Of a stretch of 64,000 bases of DNA, positions 43,472 to 53,889 are shown piece after piece. The position numbers and the translations under genes are program-made. Position 1 is the first letter of the stretch. Every line of letters starts with the position of its first letter. Source of the stretch: Macrolepiota albuminosa. Lineage: Eukaryota; Basidiomycota; Agaricomycetes; Agaricales; Agaricaceae. The stretch spans positions 248,001-312,000 of the forward strand of contig JAMWFC010000085.1 of the NCBI GenBank assembly GCA_027475525.1. Reading direction: 5' to 3'. The notes beneath the pieces were generated by a model that ran no database searches, had not been told where the DNA came from, and saw only the letters and a program-made list of their open reading frames with translations.

Positions 43472-45750
43472 AGCGACGGATGAGTTGTACGCCTCCGCCG
43501 CCTGGTGCTAATCAGTTTACATGTCAATCAGTAGAGTCTTCTAATGTATCGCTCCCTACTCCTGATTCTCTGACTGAAACTGTAAGCACCCCCTCCAACG
43601 TACAAAATACCCCCTTGGTCCAAGCCTCCGCTAAGACTTCTTCTCCTCCTTCTTCTGTCCGACGACCACGTGTCCCAGCTTGGGAACGACGCCTCCCCCG
43701 TCGCTATGTTGTTGCTTCTACTCCCTCTCCCAACTCTCTGCATCTGAATGTGGAGATTGAGACAACTGACACTCAGCAGACTCGAAGCGTCATAGCTCTC
43801 TTGGACAGTGGCGCTACTGGACTCTTCCTAGACACCCGTTATGTGGAACAACACCGGCTCACTACCCGTCCCCTCTCTCACCCTATTCCAGTCTATAACA
43901 TTGACGGTACGCTCAATGAAGCTGGATCCATCCGCTCAGTGGTGGATTTAGTCCTTCGTTATCAGACTCATTCTGAGCGTGCAGTCTTTGCAGTTACCAG
44001 CCTAGGAAAGCAGGACATGATACTTGGGTTCTCCTGGCTGCGTGATCACAATCCTGAGATTGACTGGGCCAAGGGTAAGGTGAGCATGAGCCGCTGCCCT
44101 CGACGGTGTTCCACATGTGCTAAGGAAGTGAGAGAGGAGCGCAGAGAGTCAGTCCGTGAGCGTGCTGCTATCCGGGCTTGCCGAGTTGGACACCTCCCCT
44201 TTGCAGACCTTGACCTACTGGATCCTCCTCCCTTGGTGTTCCCTTATAGAGAGGCCCTCTATGAGGACGTTCGAGGTGTAGTGAGTGAAGCCCAGATGGA
44301 AGATGGACGCGAGGGTGAATTTGGATGCGCTCCTGACCCAGAGTCTCCAGATGAGGCTATCGAGACAGGTGATAGGATTTATGCAACTATGTTACGACCT
44401 CCACCAACTGTAGCAGAGATCAGAGCTAGCCAAACTACCTCCCAGCGGCTAGCTCAGGCATTTGCTGCCAACTCTGCTCCTAAGTCGTTTCAAGATGCGG
44501 TTCCTCATCACCTGCAAGACTTTGAGGATGTTTTCTCTAAGGCATCATTTGACTCCCTGCCAGAGCGTAAGCAGTGGGACCATGCAATTGAGCTTACACC
44601 CAATGCTGAGCCCTCTAGCTGCAAGGTCTACCCACTCTCTCCCAGAGAACAGGATGAGCTTGATGCCTTTTTGCAGGAGAATTTAGACTCTGGTCGCATC
44701 CGTCCCTCAAAGTCTCCGATGGCCTCTCCAGTCTTCTTCATTAAGAAGAAGGATGGATCTCTACGTCTGGTTCAGGACTACCGAGTCTTGAATGCGATGA
44801 CTGTGAAGAATCGCTACCCCTTACCACTCATTTCAGAGCTTGTCAACAACCTCCGAGGTGCGTGCTACTTTACCAAGTTGGATGTCCGCTGGGGCTACAA
44901 CAATGTGCGCATCAAAGAAGGAGATGAGTGGAAGGGAGCATTCCGAACAAATCGTGGACTCTTTGAACCTCTGGTAATGTTCTTTGGCCTCACTAATAGC
45001 CCTGCCACCTTCCAGACCATGATGAACGACATTTTCCGAGACCTCATAGCGGAAGGTGTTGTGTGTGTATACCTCGACGATATTCTCATCTATACCAAGA
45101 CTCTAGAGGAGCATCGTCGGATTACACGCATCATACTGGAACGTCTTCGCCAGCACCAGCTCTATCTTAAGCCAGAGAAGTGTGAGTTTGAGCAGACTAA
45201 GGTTGAATATCTTGGACTGATCATCTCTCATGGAATGGCTGAGATGGACCCAGTCAAGGTGGCTGGTGTAGCGGAGTGGCCAGAGCCTAAGAACAAGAAG
45301 GAGGTTCAGGCCTTCCTGGGTTTTACCAACTTCTACCGGAGGTTTATTCAGGATTTCTCACACCATGCCCGGCCCCTCTTCGATCTCACCACTAAGGACA
45401 CTCCTTGGCACTGGGATGCAGCACAGCAGACAGCCTTTGATGCCCTCAAACAGGCAGTCACTTCAAAGCCTGTCCTTATATTCCCAGATGATGACTCTCC
45501 CTTCCGTGTCGAAGCTGATAGCTCAGATTTTGCTACTGGGGCCGTTCTCTCTCAACAGTCAAGGGAGGATGGTAAGTGGCATCCTGTGGCTTTCTACTCC
45601 AAGAGTCTCAATGCCGTGGAGCGAAATTATGAGATCCATGACAAGGAGATGCTAGCTATCATTCGGTCATTTGAGGAGTGGCGACATTTCCTTGAGGGTG
45701 CCAGGCATAAATTCGAGGTGTGGACTGATCACAAGAACTTAGAGTACTTT

Positions 45751-45904
45751 CGGACGGCCAAGAAACTCAACCGCCGACAGGCTCGATGGTCCTTGTATCT
45801 GGCCAACTTTGACTTCTCTCTGCATCACGGACGGCCAAGAAACTCAACCGCCGACAGGCTCGATGGTCCTTGTATCTGGCCAACTTTGACTTCTCTCTGC
45901 ATCA
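45751..45904. repeat. 77-bp tandem duplication in GypB1 RNase H
   Basis: Copies 45,751-45,827 and 45,828-45,904 begin CGGACGGCCAAGAAACTC, period 77. Removing one copy restores the pol frame. Probable assembly artefact. Confidence 0.95.
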
Positions 45905-46895
45905 CAAACCAGGACGGAGCATGGGTAAGCCAGATGCACTTTCTAGGCAAGCAGACCATGGTTCAGGAGCTAGTGACAATGACAATATTGTACTTCTGAA
46001 GCCAGAACTATTTGCTATCCGTGCTCTAGAAGGTGTGGTTGGCCAGGGAGAAGAAGTGAGCATCCTTCGAGACATCCGACGAGGTAACTGGGAGGGCGCT
46101 CAAGAAGATCTGGTAGCTAAGGCTGCCATGGCCTTGCATGCTCGAGAGAAAGCTGGAGTGAAGTCTGTCCGCACCGACGAGTGGTCTCTGGAGAATGGTC
46201 TTCTCACCTTCCAGGGACGCATTTATGTTCCCAACCTGCCAGACCTCCGGAGGCGGATTGTGGAGCAGCATCATGACTCTCGAGTTGCAGGACATCCTGG
46301 CAGATGGAAGACACTGGAGCTGGTTTCGCGGAATTACTGGTGGCCTCAAATGTCACGGTATATTGGCTCTTACACCTCCACCTGTGATCTTTGCCTTCGG
46401 ACTAAGCCTCGTCGTCAGCCTCCTATGGGACAGCTTCATCCATTGCCTATCCCAGCTGAGCGTTGGAGTGTGGCCTCAGTAGACTTCATTGTTGAGTTAC
46501 CTGATTCTCATGGATATGATGCGATCATGGTGGTAGTGGATCTCTGTGGCAAGCGTGCTCATTTTATTCCAACACACACTACTTGCTCAGCCATGGGCGC
46601 TGCCAATCTGTACCGGAAGCATGTCTGAAAGCTCCATGGGTTGTCAGATGCTTATGTCTCAGACCGCGGACCTCAGTTTGTGGCAGAGTTTACGAGAGAA
46701 CTGTATCGCCTCCTCCATGTCAAACTCCACACCTCCACAGCCTACCACCCCCAGTCTGATGGCCAGACTGAGCGTGTCAACCAGGAGCTAGAGCAGTATC
46801 TCCGGCTCTTCTGCAATGAACGACAGGATGACTGGGACAATCTATTACCAGAGGCAGAGTTCCAGTACAACAACCGTGTACACGCTGCCACCCAG

Positions 46896-47049
46896 ATGTC
46901 TCCTTTCCTTCTAGATACTGGTCGACATCCTCAGATGGGATTTGAGCCTCGTGGACGACCTTCAGAGAATGAATGTCTCCTTTCCTTCTAGATACTGGTC
47001 GACATCCTCAGATGGGATTTGAGCCTCGTGGACGACCTTCAGAGAATGA
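46896..47049. repeat. 77-bp tandem duplication in GypB1 integrase
   Basis: Copies 46,896-46,972 and 46,973-47,049 begin ATGTCTCCTTTCCTTC, period 77. Removing one copy restores the pol frame. The related B2 copy (48,577 onward) has a single copy. Probable assembly artefact. Confidence 0.95.
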
Positions 47050-47705
47050 AGCAGTCAATGAGTTCATAGATCGGATGAAGGCAGCCCAGGAGGAGGCCAA
47101 GGCAGCTTTAGCTAAGGCAAAGGATGACATGGCCCGCTACTACGATCGTGGACGAACTCCAGCCCCCAAGTACAAGCCTGGAGATCGAGTCTACCTGGAT
47201 GCCTCTGACATTGCCACTACCCGACCTTCTCAGAAGCTCTCTCACCGTCGTCTAGGCCCCTTCCCTATAGCAAGACAGGTAGGCCCACTTGCCTATCAAC
47301 TCAAGCTGCCTAGTGGAATGAGTTGACTCCATCCAGTCTTCAATGTGGTGAAGCTTTCTCCAGCCCCAGAGGATCCAATTCCAGGTCGACGTCCACAGCC
47401 ACCTCCACCACCAGTTCTGGTAAACAACCAAGAAGAGTACGAAGTGGAGCGGATCCTAGACAGCCGACTCTTTAGGAATAAGCTTCAGTTCAAGGTCAAG
47501 TGGAAGGGCTATGGAATCGAGGACGTTTCCTGGGAGCCACAAGAGAATGTCCATGCCCCTGCCTTGGTCTGGGAATTCTATCAACAGCATCCTGATGCTC
47601 CTCGGGCAATCAGAGGCCTCTATTCCCTTTCCAAAGTAGACCAGGCCATCCAGAACTACTTCTATCCAGCACGTCGAGACGCCGCACTCTAGAGGGGGGG
47701 TGAGC

Positions 47706-48223
47706 TGTAAGGGCGACCTCTAGAGGCTGTGGCTCAGTCACACAGCTGGCAGAGGGAGATCCAAAGTGTATTAGAATATATACTGACAATATCAAGATAG
47801 CTACTCACCTGGCAGAGGGAGATCCAAAGAGAACAAGTCTGGGGATTCCCTATGCCAGGTTGGACGCTTCTGGGGCCTCTGAAGCGTGGGAAACAACTGT
47901 ACAGTACAACAAAACCTTAAAAACTCGAAAATTGACTAACCAAACAAGTGTGCAAACAAGGGAGGAAAACTCCGGACTTTAGAAGTCAGAAAGGCAAACT
48001 CCGGCTTATCTAAGCAGCCTGGAGCGGTGCTGAAGAGCCCACACTTGTCTGAGTGATAGCTAAAGAACCAGAGCACCTCAAAGGTTGAGAATAGTACCAA
48101 CAGATAGTGTTGAAGAAGTAGTAACAGCAAAATGAGAGAATGGTAGAAGAAATAAGGAAGTGAATGAAAGGAGAGTGAAGAAATAAGGAGTGAAAGAAGA
48201 AAGGAATGAGGGGTCCCCTGACA
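47706..48223 (+). repeat. GypB1 3' LTR (518 bp)
   Basis: TGTAAGGGCGACC to GGTCCCCTGACA, preceded by the purine tract CTAGAGGGGGGGTGAGC and followed by target repeat CTCTG. Same 518-bp length as the solo LTR at 8,429-8,946. Confidence 0.92.
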
Positions 48224-49113
48224 CTCTGTGGCAAGTGTGCTCATTTTATTCCAACACACACTACTTGCTCAGCCATGGGTGCCGCTAATCTGTACTAAAA
48301 GCATGTCTAAAAACTCCATGGGTTGTCAGATGCTTACATCTCTGACCGTGGACCTCAGTTTGTGGCAGAATTTACTAGAGAACTGTATTGCCTCCTCCAT
48401 GTCAAACTCCACACTTCCATGGCCTACCACCCCCAGTCTAATGGCCAGACCAAGCATGTCAACTAGGAGCTAGAACAGTATCTCTGGCTCTTCTGCAATG
48501 AATGACAGGATGACTGGGATGACCTATTACCAGAGGCAGAGTTTCAATACAACAACCATGTACACGCTGCCACTCAGATGTCTCCTTTCCTTCTAAATAC
48601 TGGTTGACACTCTTAGATGGGATTTGAGCCTCATTGATGACCTTCAGAGAATGAAGCTGTTAATAAGTTCATAGATCAGATAAAGGCAGCCCAGGAGGAA
48701 GCCAAGGCTGCCTTAACTAAGGCAAAGGATGACATGGCTCACTACTATGATTGTGGACAAACTCCAGTTCCCAAGTACAAGCCTGGAGATCAAGTCTACC
48801 TGGATGCCTCTGACATTGCTACCACCAGATCCTCTCAGAAGCTCTTTCACCATTATTTAGGACCCTTTTTTATAGTAAGGCAGGTGGGCCCACTAGCCTA
48901 TCGACTCAAGCTGCCTAGTGAAATGAGTCGACTCTATCATGTTTTCAATGTGGTGAAGCTCTTTCCAGCTCCAGAGGATCCAATCCCAGGTCGACGTCCA
49001 CAGCCACCTCCACCTCCAGTTCTGGTAGACAACCAAGGAGAGTACAAAGTAGAATGGATCCTAGACAGCTGACTCTTTAGAAACAAGCTTCAGTTCAAGG
49101 TCAAGTGGAAGGG
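48224..49113 (+). pseudogene. pol: GypB2 pol remnant: integrase C-terminal half and start of chromodomain
   Basis: Continues GypB2 after the B1 insertion: LCGKCAHFIPTHTT-type sequence, SDAYISDRGPQF, the integrase C-terminal part (YKPGDQVYLDASDIATTR) and the chromodomain up to KVKWKG, where the GypD3 LTR cuts in at 49,114. About one change in every CG site relative to B1 and several stops. It has a single copy where B1 shows its second 77-bp duplication. Confidence 0.88.
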
Positions 49114-49346
49114 TGTAACAAAGTTACAGCTTTTGTGAGAACTTAGTTCACACAGTACAGAATCAGACCAGACCAGTCTATTGACTATGTAGTGTAAAAC
49201 AAAAATAAACTGCTTAGTAAGCAGCAAGTGTAAACTATTTATAATATATAAATAATTATATTATATTATAAAAAATATAATATAATATTGACTACTAAAG
49301 TAAGTAAAAGCTATGTGGCCAATGCCACATAGCAGACTATGCTACA
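49114..49346 (-). repeat. GypD3 3' LTR (233 bp)
   Basis: Minus strand opens TGTAGCATAGTCTGC and closes CTTTGTTACA, directly behind the purine tract TTGGGGGGTG. An AT-only stretch (about 49,235-49,285) may act in transcription or 3' processing. Related to 32,036-32,192 in end sequence and several internal blocks. Confidence 0.75.
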
Positions 49347-50541
49347 CACCCCCCAATCAGACTGAACTATGGTCTCAAAGCACCATGGTTGAAGGTCAGC
49401 TCTGGAGTAGGTAGTTGGGGATCAGGAGGATCCTCATTGTCAGATGGGTACTGGCATGTCCAGAGCTCTTGGGCATGAATGTCCTGCCTGATGAGGAGAT
49501 ACATCCCCTTAGTAAATGCATCATCAAACACATGATGACTCTCTTGCTGCTGAGCATCAGACATTGGTGATTGCTAATGGTGGCCTCACACCACCCATCC
49601 CACTAGGCAAGGGACTGAGGTGTCCCATAATGATTGAGGCATTGCAGCCTCTCATTGTTGATGGTGGCTGCCTCGTTGTAGAGCCAGTTGTTGCCAAAGA
49701 AGATGTGGGCCAAGTAGGTGACCTTATAGGTATATGTGTGGTCAACCCAGCTGACTGGAATTTGATTGTGCAGAAGGACACATAACATGTCCAAAGTGGT
49801 GAAGACAGAAGCCGATGCGTCTGGAATGTCCACAGTCTAAGCCTCGAAATTCAGGTCCTAAGTGTGGAGGGACACAAAGGATTGCCCTGTAGCCACCTCA
49901 TATTTGGCAATGGCCTCTTTATAGAGGCCTGGCCATGCAAACACATAAGCCAGGTACTTATGCACCATGGTCTTGGATAGGTGGCTGGCGCTGATAGCAC
50001 ATACAAGCATAAACCCAAAGAGGCTGCATCAATAAATGTGCATGGCACGGTCCATGGCCAGACCAGTCCACATGTTGGGCATTTCAGAATGTCTATAGAG
50101 AAAGGTATATGAGCCCAGGTAGTCCAAGGCAAAGGGTTGCTTTGGATCAGAGAGAGTCAGGCTGACAAAGGCCAGCCTCCCACTTTTCTTGCGGCGGTAA
50201 ATTCACGAAGGAGCAATCATCTGCAGGACTTGCTCCTACTTCTCAGAACTTGCAAAGAGTACCGCAATGGTCTTGTACAGGGCCTTGTCAAGTAGTTGAG
50301 ACACTACTCTGTCTTGGGCTGTAGGATGGCAGTTCATAGTCATCCGTTTAAATTCATTGAGCAAGAGATAGCTCAACTGACGCTGACAAATTGGTGTAAA
50401 CTGGTTGTTCACCAGTGAATAGAGCCTGCAAAGCTCTCAAGGGCTGCAGAGGAACTGTCAGGGGACTCCTCATTTCTTCCTTCTCTGACTCCTCACTTTT
50501 TCTGCTCTCCTTTCATTCATTCTCTTATTTCTTTTGACATT

Positions 50542-50695
50542 ATTTCATTTTACTATTTCTATTCTTTCAACACTATCTGTTAGTACTATTCTCAGCCCTT
50601 GAGGTGCTCTGGTTCTTTATTTCATTTTACTATTTCTATTCTTTCAACACTATCTGTTAGTACTATTCTCAGCCCTTGAGGTGCTCTGGTTCTTT
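50542..50695. repeat. 77-bp tandem duplication in GypB LTR
   Basis: Copies 50,542-50,618 and 50,619-50,695 begin ATTTCATTTTACTATTTC, period 77. Probable assembly artefact. Confidence 0.92.
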
Positions 50696-50775
50696 GGCTA
50701 CCATTCAGACAAGTGTGGGCCCTTTAGCACTGTGTGATACTTCCAGAGAATTGAACCGACAACGTCAGGAAAACT

Positions 50776-50828
50776 GGAACTAGCAGGGCTTGAACCTGCA
50801 TCGCATGTTACCATTACACCATAGTCCC
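50776..50828 (-). repeat. tRNA-like sequence in first TRIM LTR
   Basis: Minus strand: acceptor GGGACTA pairs fully with TAGTTCC. D-arm/A-box TGGTGTAATGG. T arm GCAGG-TTCAAGC-CCTGC with B box GGTTCAAGCCC. Then CAGTTTT (Pol III stop). Only five bases (GCGAT) lie between D and T arms, so the anticodon arm is absent. A broken partial copy follows because of the 77-bp duplication. Confidence 0.8.
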
Positions 50829-50949
50829 ATGTTACTACTTGCTTTTTCTTGTCAACTAGTACCATTCTAGCTCTGCATCGCATGTTACCATTACACCATA
50901 GTCCCATGTTACTACTTGCTTTTTCTTGTCAACTAGTACCATTCTAGCT
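50796..50949. repeat. 77-bp tandem duplication in TRIM LTR
   Basis: Copies 50,796-50,872 and 50,873-50,949 begin CTGCATCGCATGTTACC, period 77. Removing one copy makes both TRIM LTRs 204 bp. Probable assembly artefact. Confidence 0.95.
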
Positions 50950-51265
50950 CTAGTCAATAGGGGCTTAGACATAACCCCGGGCTTTAACTAAGGTGTATTG
51001 ACACACCCTTACACTCTCCCCTCTAGACTTGTTCCGGCAAGTCTCAGGATCCCAAGTGCGCCCTCCTTGTACCTTATCCTGATCACAGACCATGCATCCG
51101 GTATTTCATGACTTATAGGTCCCAGGGTAAAGGCCACCTTATGTCAGCGGATCAACCTAGATCATGACGCAGGCTTGGTCGCGAACATACAATGCTAGCA
51201 CAGCCACTGTAGTTCCACCAAATGTAACACTTCCAGAGGATTGAACCAACAACCTCAGGAAAACT

Positions 51266-51318
51266 GGAACTAGCAGGGCTTGAACCTGCATCGCATGTTA
51301 CCATTACACCATAGTCCC
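51266..51318 (-). repeat. tRNA-like sequence in second TRIM LTR
   Basis: Same 53-nt unit as 50,776-50,828, undisturbed: 7-bp acceptor, A box TGGTGTAATGG, T arm and B box GGTTCAAGCCC, followed by TTTT, without an anticodon arm. Its acceptor 3' strand TAGTTCC is also the sequence expected of the primer tRNA predicted from the TRIM primer-binding site. Confidence 0.82.
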
Positions 51319-51515
51319 ATGTTACTACTTGCTTTTTCTTGTCAACTAGTACCATTCTAGCTCTAGTCAATAGGGGCTTAGGCATAACCCCGGGCTTTAA
51401 CTAAGGTGTATTGACACACCCTTACACACTGCTTCCAAACCACTTACATAAGCCAGAGTTTGCCAGAGTTTGCCCCTTATTTGTGCAATTGTTTGTGTAG
51501 GCAATTTTTGAGTTT

Positions 51516-51669
51516 TTAAGGTTTTGTTGTACTGTACAGTTGTTTTCCATGCTTCAGAGGCCCCAGAAGTGTCCAACCTGGCATAGGGAATCTTAAGGTT
51601 TTGTTGTACTGTACAGTTGTTTTCCATGCTTCAGAGGCCCCAGAAGTGTCCAACCTGGCATAGGGAATC
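51516..51669. repeat. 77-bp tandem duplication in GypB LTR
   Basis: Copies 51,516-51,592 and 51,593-51,669 begin TTAAGGTTTTGTTGTAC, period 77. Probable assembly artefact. Confidence 0.92.
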
Positions 51670-53889
51670 ACCAGACTTATTCTCTTTGGATTTCCCTCTG
51701 CCAAGTAAGTAGTTATTATGATATTGTCAGTACATACTCTAATACACTTTGGATCTCCCTCTGCCAGCTGTGTGACTGAGCCACAGCCTCTAGAGGTTGC
51801 CCTTACAGGAACCTGTGAGGTGCAACTTGGTACACCTTACTGTTGTGAGGCATCTGCATGGCATTGCCCTCTTTGTTGGCCTCAAAGGCCCTGGCTGCAC
51901 AGGCTTCTTGCCTGACAAAGATAGTGTTGGTCACTGGCAACCAGTAGAATTGGGGAGACAACTCCACACCAAAGAATGAGTTCTGGCACTCAATTGTGTG
52001 ATCTCAATAGATCACAACACTGAGCACATCAGGGATGCACCCAGTCTCATCTTCAAGGAGGGCAGCTCCTTGTTTGGCGCTATCTTGTGCCTGACAGCCC
52101 ATCTTGGCCTGTTGATTACTGTTGCACCACTTGCATGCCATACATTGTGCTGCAGTCTCATGCAGCACAGGGGATTCCATACAAGCCTCTTCAAGCTCCT
52201 CATACCAGTCATCATTGGAGGGCAGAGATGACAGCCTCTCCAGCACAGAATTTTCTGAACATGGGTTCATTGCCCACACACACTAAGGATATCGAGCTAG
52301 AGGGCCCTCTACCAATACTGTGGATAAAAAGGGGATGTTAGCCCCTGGAACCCCTTTCAGGGCATCCTTGGAGAAGTGCATGTTGATGTATGTGTGCCCT
52401 TCTGGATGCTTACTCCAACAATTCTTTTGGGGTTGCAAGGCCTTAGCCTCAGTGGGGCATGCACTGATGCCCTGGGAACTCTGCTCCTCAGAGTATGTGG
52501 TAGATACCATGGATAATGGTAATAAAAATGCAACCTCAGATGTGCCACTAGCAAGGCACTGAATCAGCTGGGGGCTGGCTGGAACAGGGACATCTTCATA
52601 GAGGAGGATGTCCTGTCCTAGGCCAGCTTTCTGGCCAGAAATGGCAATGCTCAACTGAGTCAAGTGGAAGGGCACATCCTCCACTCCTTGCCAACATGCC
52701 CTTTTGCTAGAGTTGGTGTTCTGACTCAGGGGTGTAGTCTGCCGCTTATGAGCAGCCAAAAGGGCAAGGAGATCAGTTTTGCACTGAGCATGCATATGAT
52801 CCATATCATCCTTCATTTAAATAATGAGAATGACGGCTTCTGCATCGCAGAGAAATAACAAGTCTGCAGGTATGTCATACCCGTTGTTCCCCAAACATTG
52901 GAGGAGAGTAGCTAGGACTAAGTCCTGGTTGAGACTGGGCTCAACAGCCCATGCTTTTCCTTTGTCATGTCGAGGACACAACTCTTTTTCCGAGCTGGGC
53001 TTGAGTTGGTGCAGCATCTCCAGCCGCTGTAACAAGAAGAGCCTGGCCAGGCTCTCTATCAGTGCTTTGGCCAGAGACTTGCTGCTTTGTTCTGTATTGA
53101 GAGCTTCTGTGCTCTCAGATGCCATTGTTGCCAGCATCAGAGATGATCTACATCTCTCTGGACTGTCAGCCAGCATTGTAGCCAACTGGGAGGTCAATTT
53201 TTCTTCCTTGGTGGGCGCCTCATATGAAGCACCATACTAGGGCATCATGCCCCAAGCTCCCATCCAAGCCAGGGAGCATGGCATCATTGCTGGCACACCA
53301 GCTATGCCAGAATAGTGTGCTGGGGCTATAAACTGAGAAAAAAGATGTGCCCCCATTGGCCCCTTTGCTAGTACAGGGGCAAGCTGCCCCCATTCTGATG
53401 TTGCTTGGAGGCTAAATAGCTCGCTGTACTGGACTTGCTGGGATTGGCCCTCAGCATGATGTGGCACATAAGCGCCCTGTGCCATCTGATGAGGCGGAAA
53501 ACTGCCCATAGGTGTGTTCTGAGGCATAAGGTTGCATAAGTTGTTGTGGTGGGTAGCCACTGATCACTGGCTGCTGCAGGAGGTAGCCTGCCACTGGTTG
53601 TTTCTGCTGCTGTGGGAAGCCCACAGCCTGTTGTGATTGTCCCTACTGGGGCACATTTTGGGTCAGTGGAGAAGCTATTTGCCCCCCCTTCAGCCAATGG
53701 TAAGACCAATGGCAAAAACTCAAACTGTTGCTGCTGCTGCTGCTGCTCACTGAGGTCCACAGGCATGTTGTCCATGGTTGAGAAAAAAAAGGAAAAAAAG
53801 AAGTTTCAAATTTTAGACATGTCTCAGCCACAGTTGCTGACCAACTCAGCCAAGCCACAATCAGCACTGCTGATCAAATTATGCACTGG

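Larger units (their letters stand above)
43480..47692 (+). pseudogene. pol: GypB1 pol: protease, RT, RNase H, integrase, chromodomain; two stops
   Basis: Order: protease with LLDSGATGLFLDTRYV (about 43,800) and ILGFSWLRDHNPEIDW; RT with YFTKLDVRWGYNNV, FFGLTNSPATFQ and YLDD (about 45,070); RNase H with VEADSSDFATGAVLSQ, YEIHDKEMLAI and WTDHKNLEYF; integrase zinc domain (HHDSRVAGHPGRWKT, CDLCLRTKP), DDE core (VDFIVELPDS, VSDRGPQFV, QELEQYLRLF); chromodomain (EEYEVERILDSRLFRNK, KVKWKGYGIEDVSWEPQ). With one copy removed from each 77-bp duplication (45,751 and 46,896) the frame is exactly 1,353 codons, broken only by TGA at 46,626-46,628 and 47,324-47,326, both where CGA fits. It is thus two point changes from intact and might be complemented in trans. 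Drives reverse transcription and insertion. Confidence 0.92.
41554..48223 (+). mobile_element. GypB1: nearly intact Ty3/gypsy chromovirus with LTRs in opposite orientation
   Basis: A complete insertion flanked by the 5-bp target duplication CTCTG (41,549-41,553 and 48,224-48,228). It holds gag and pol in plus orientation between two 518-bp LTRs that differ at only a few bases. The left LTR (41,574-42,091) reads TGTCAGGGG...CCCTTACA, while the right one (47,706-48,223) reads TGTAAGGG...CCCCTGACA, i.e. inverted relative to each other. The right LTR follows a purine tract (GAGGGGGGGTGAG) as a 3' LTR should. The left LTR is not followed by a TGG-type primer-binding site, and 20 extra bases (TGTCAGGGGACCCCTCATGA) precede it. 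CpG-rich and young. Confidence 0.9.
39986..49113 (+). mobile_element. GypB2: old Ty3/gypsy fragment split by nested insertions
   Basis: Plus-strand remnant of the GypB family starting in RNase H (at 39,986, matching B1 45,680) and running through integrase to 40,761. It resumes at 41,529-41,548 and again at 48,224-49,113 (integrase to chromodomain). Interrupted by a GypA solo LTR (40,762-41,523) and by full-length B1 (41,554-48,223), and ended by the GypD3 LTR at 49,114. Most CG sites have become TG or CA. Confidence 0.88.
50733..51426 (-). mobile_element. TRIM: miniature LTR retroelement with a tRNA-like sequence in each LTR
   Basis: Target duplication CACTG (50,728-50,732 and 51,427-51,431). 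Two direct repeats: 50,733-51,013 (281 bp, 204 after removing a 77-bp duplication) and 51,223-51,426 (204 bp). Read on the minus strand: LTR from TGTAAGGGTGTGTC to GAAGTGTTACA; then TTTGGTGGAACTACAG, a primer-binding site complementary to a tRNA ending TAGTTCCA-CCA; 209 bp without coding capacity; purine tract TAGAGGGGAGAG; second LTR. This is the plan of a terminal-repeat retrotransposon in miniature. No protein is encoded, so it needs Gag-Pol from another element. Unlike its CpG-poor host DNA it keeps CG sites, so it is recent. Confidence 0.88.
50456..51807 (-). mobile_element. GypB-family solo LTR in the GypD3 extra gene, hosting a TRIM
   Basis: Plus strand opens TGTCAGGGGACTCC and closes TTGCCCTTACA, with the perfect target duplication GGAAC (50,451-50,455 and 51,808-51,812). 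After subtracting the TRIM (50,733-51,426), its 5-bp repeat and two 77-bp duplications, 499 bp remain, near the 518-bp family length. Confidence 0.9.
49367..53775 (-). pseudogene. GypD extra gene, unknown, interrupted by a GypB LTR
   Basis: Minus strand from ATG 53,775 (MDNMPVDLSE then a Gln run) through a Gln/Pro/Ala-rich part, a helical segment (SKSLAKALIESLARLFLL, about 53,050), a region around 52,800-52,300 (FHLTQLSIAISGQKAGLG), and a cysteine-containing stretch near 52,130-52,250 (CMACKWC and later cysteines). The last is decayed but recalls the Zn2Cys6-like clusters of GypA and KDZ K1. Beyond the LTR insertion it continues with DSASVFTTLDMLCVLLHNQ-like sequence to about 49,370. Several stops. 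Same direction as pol and directly before the 3' LTR, a usual place for an accessory or envelope-type gene. I recognise no enzyme and see no clear membrane segments. Confidence 0.5.
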
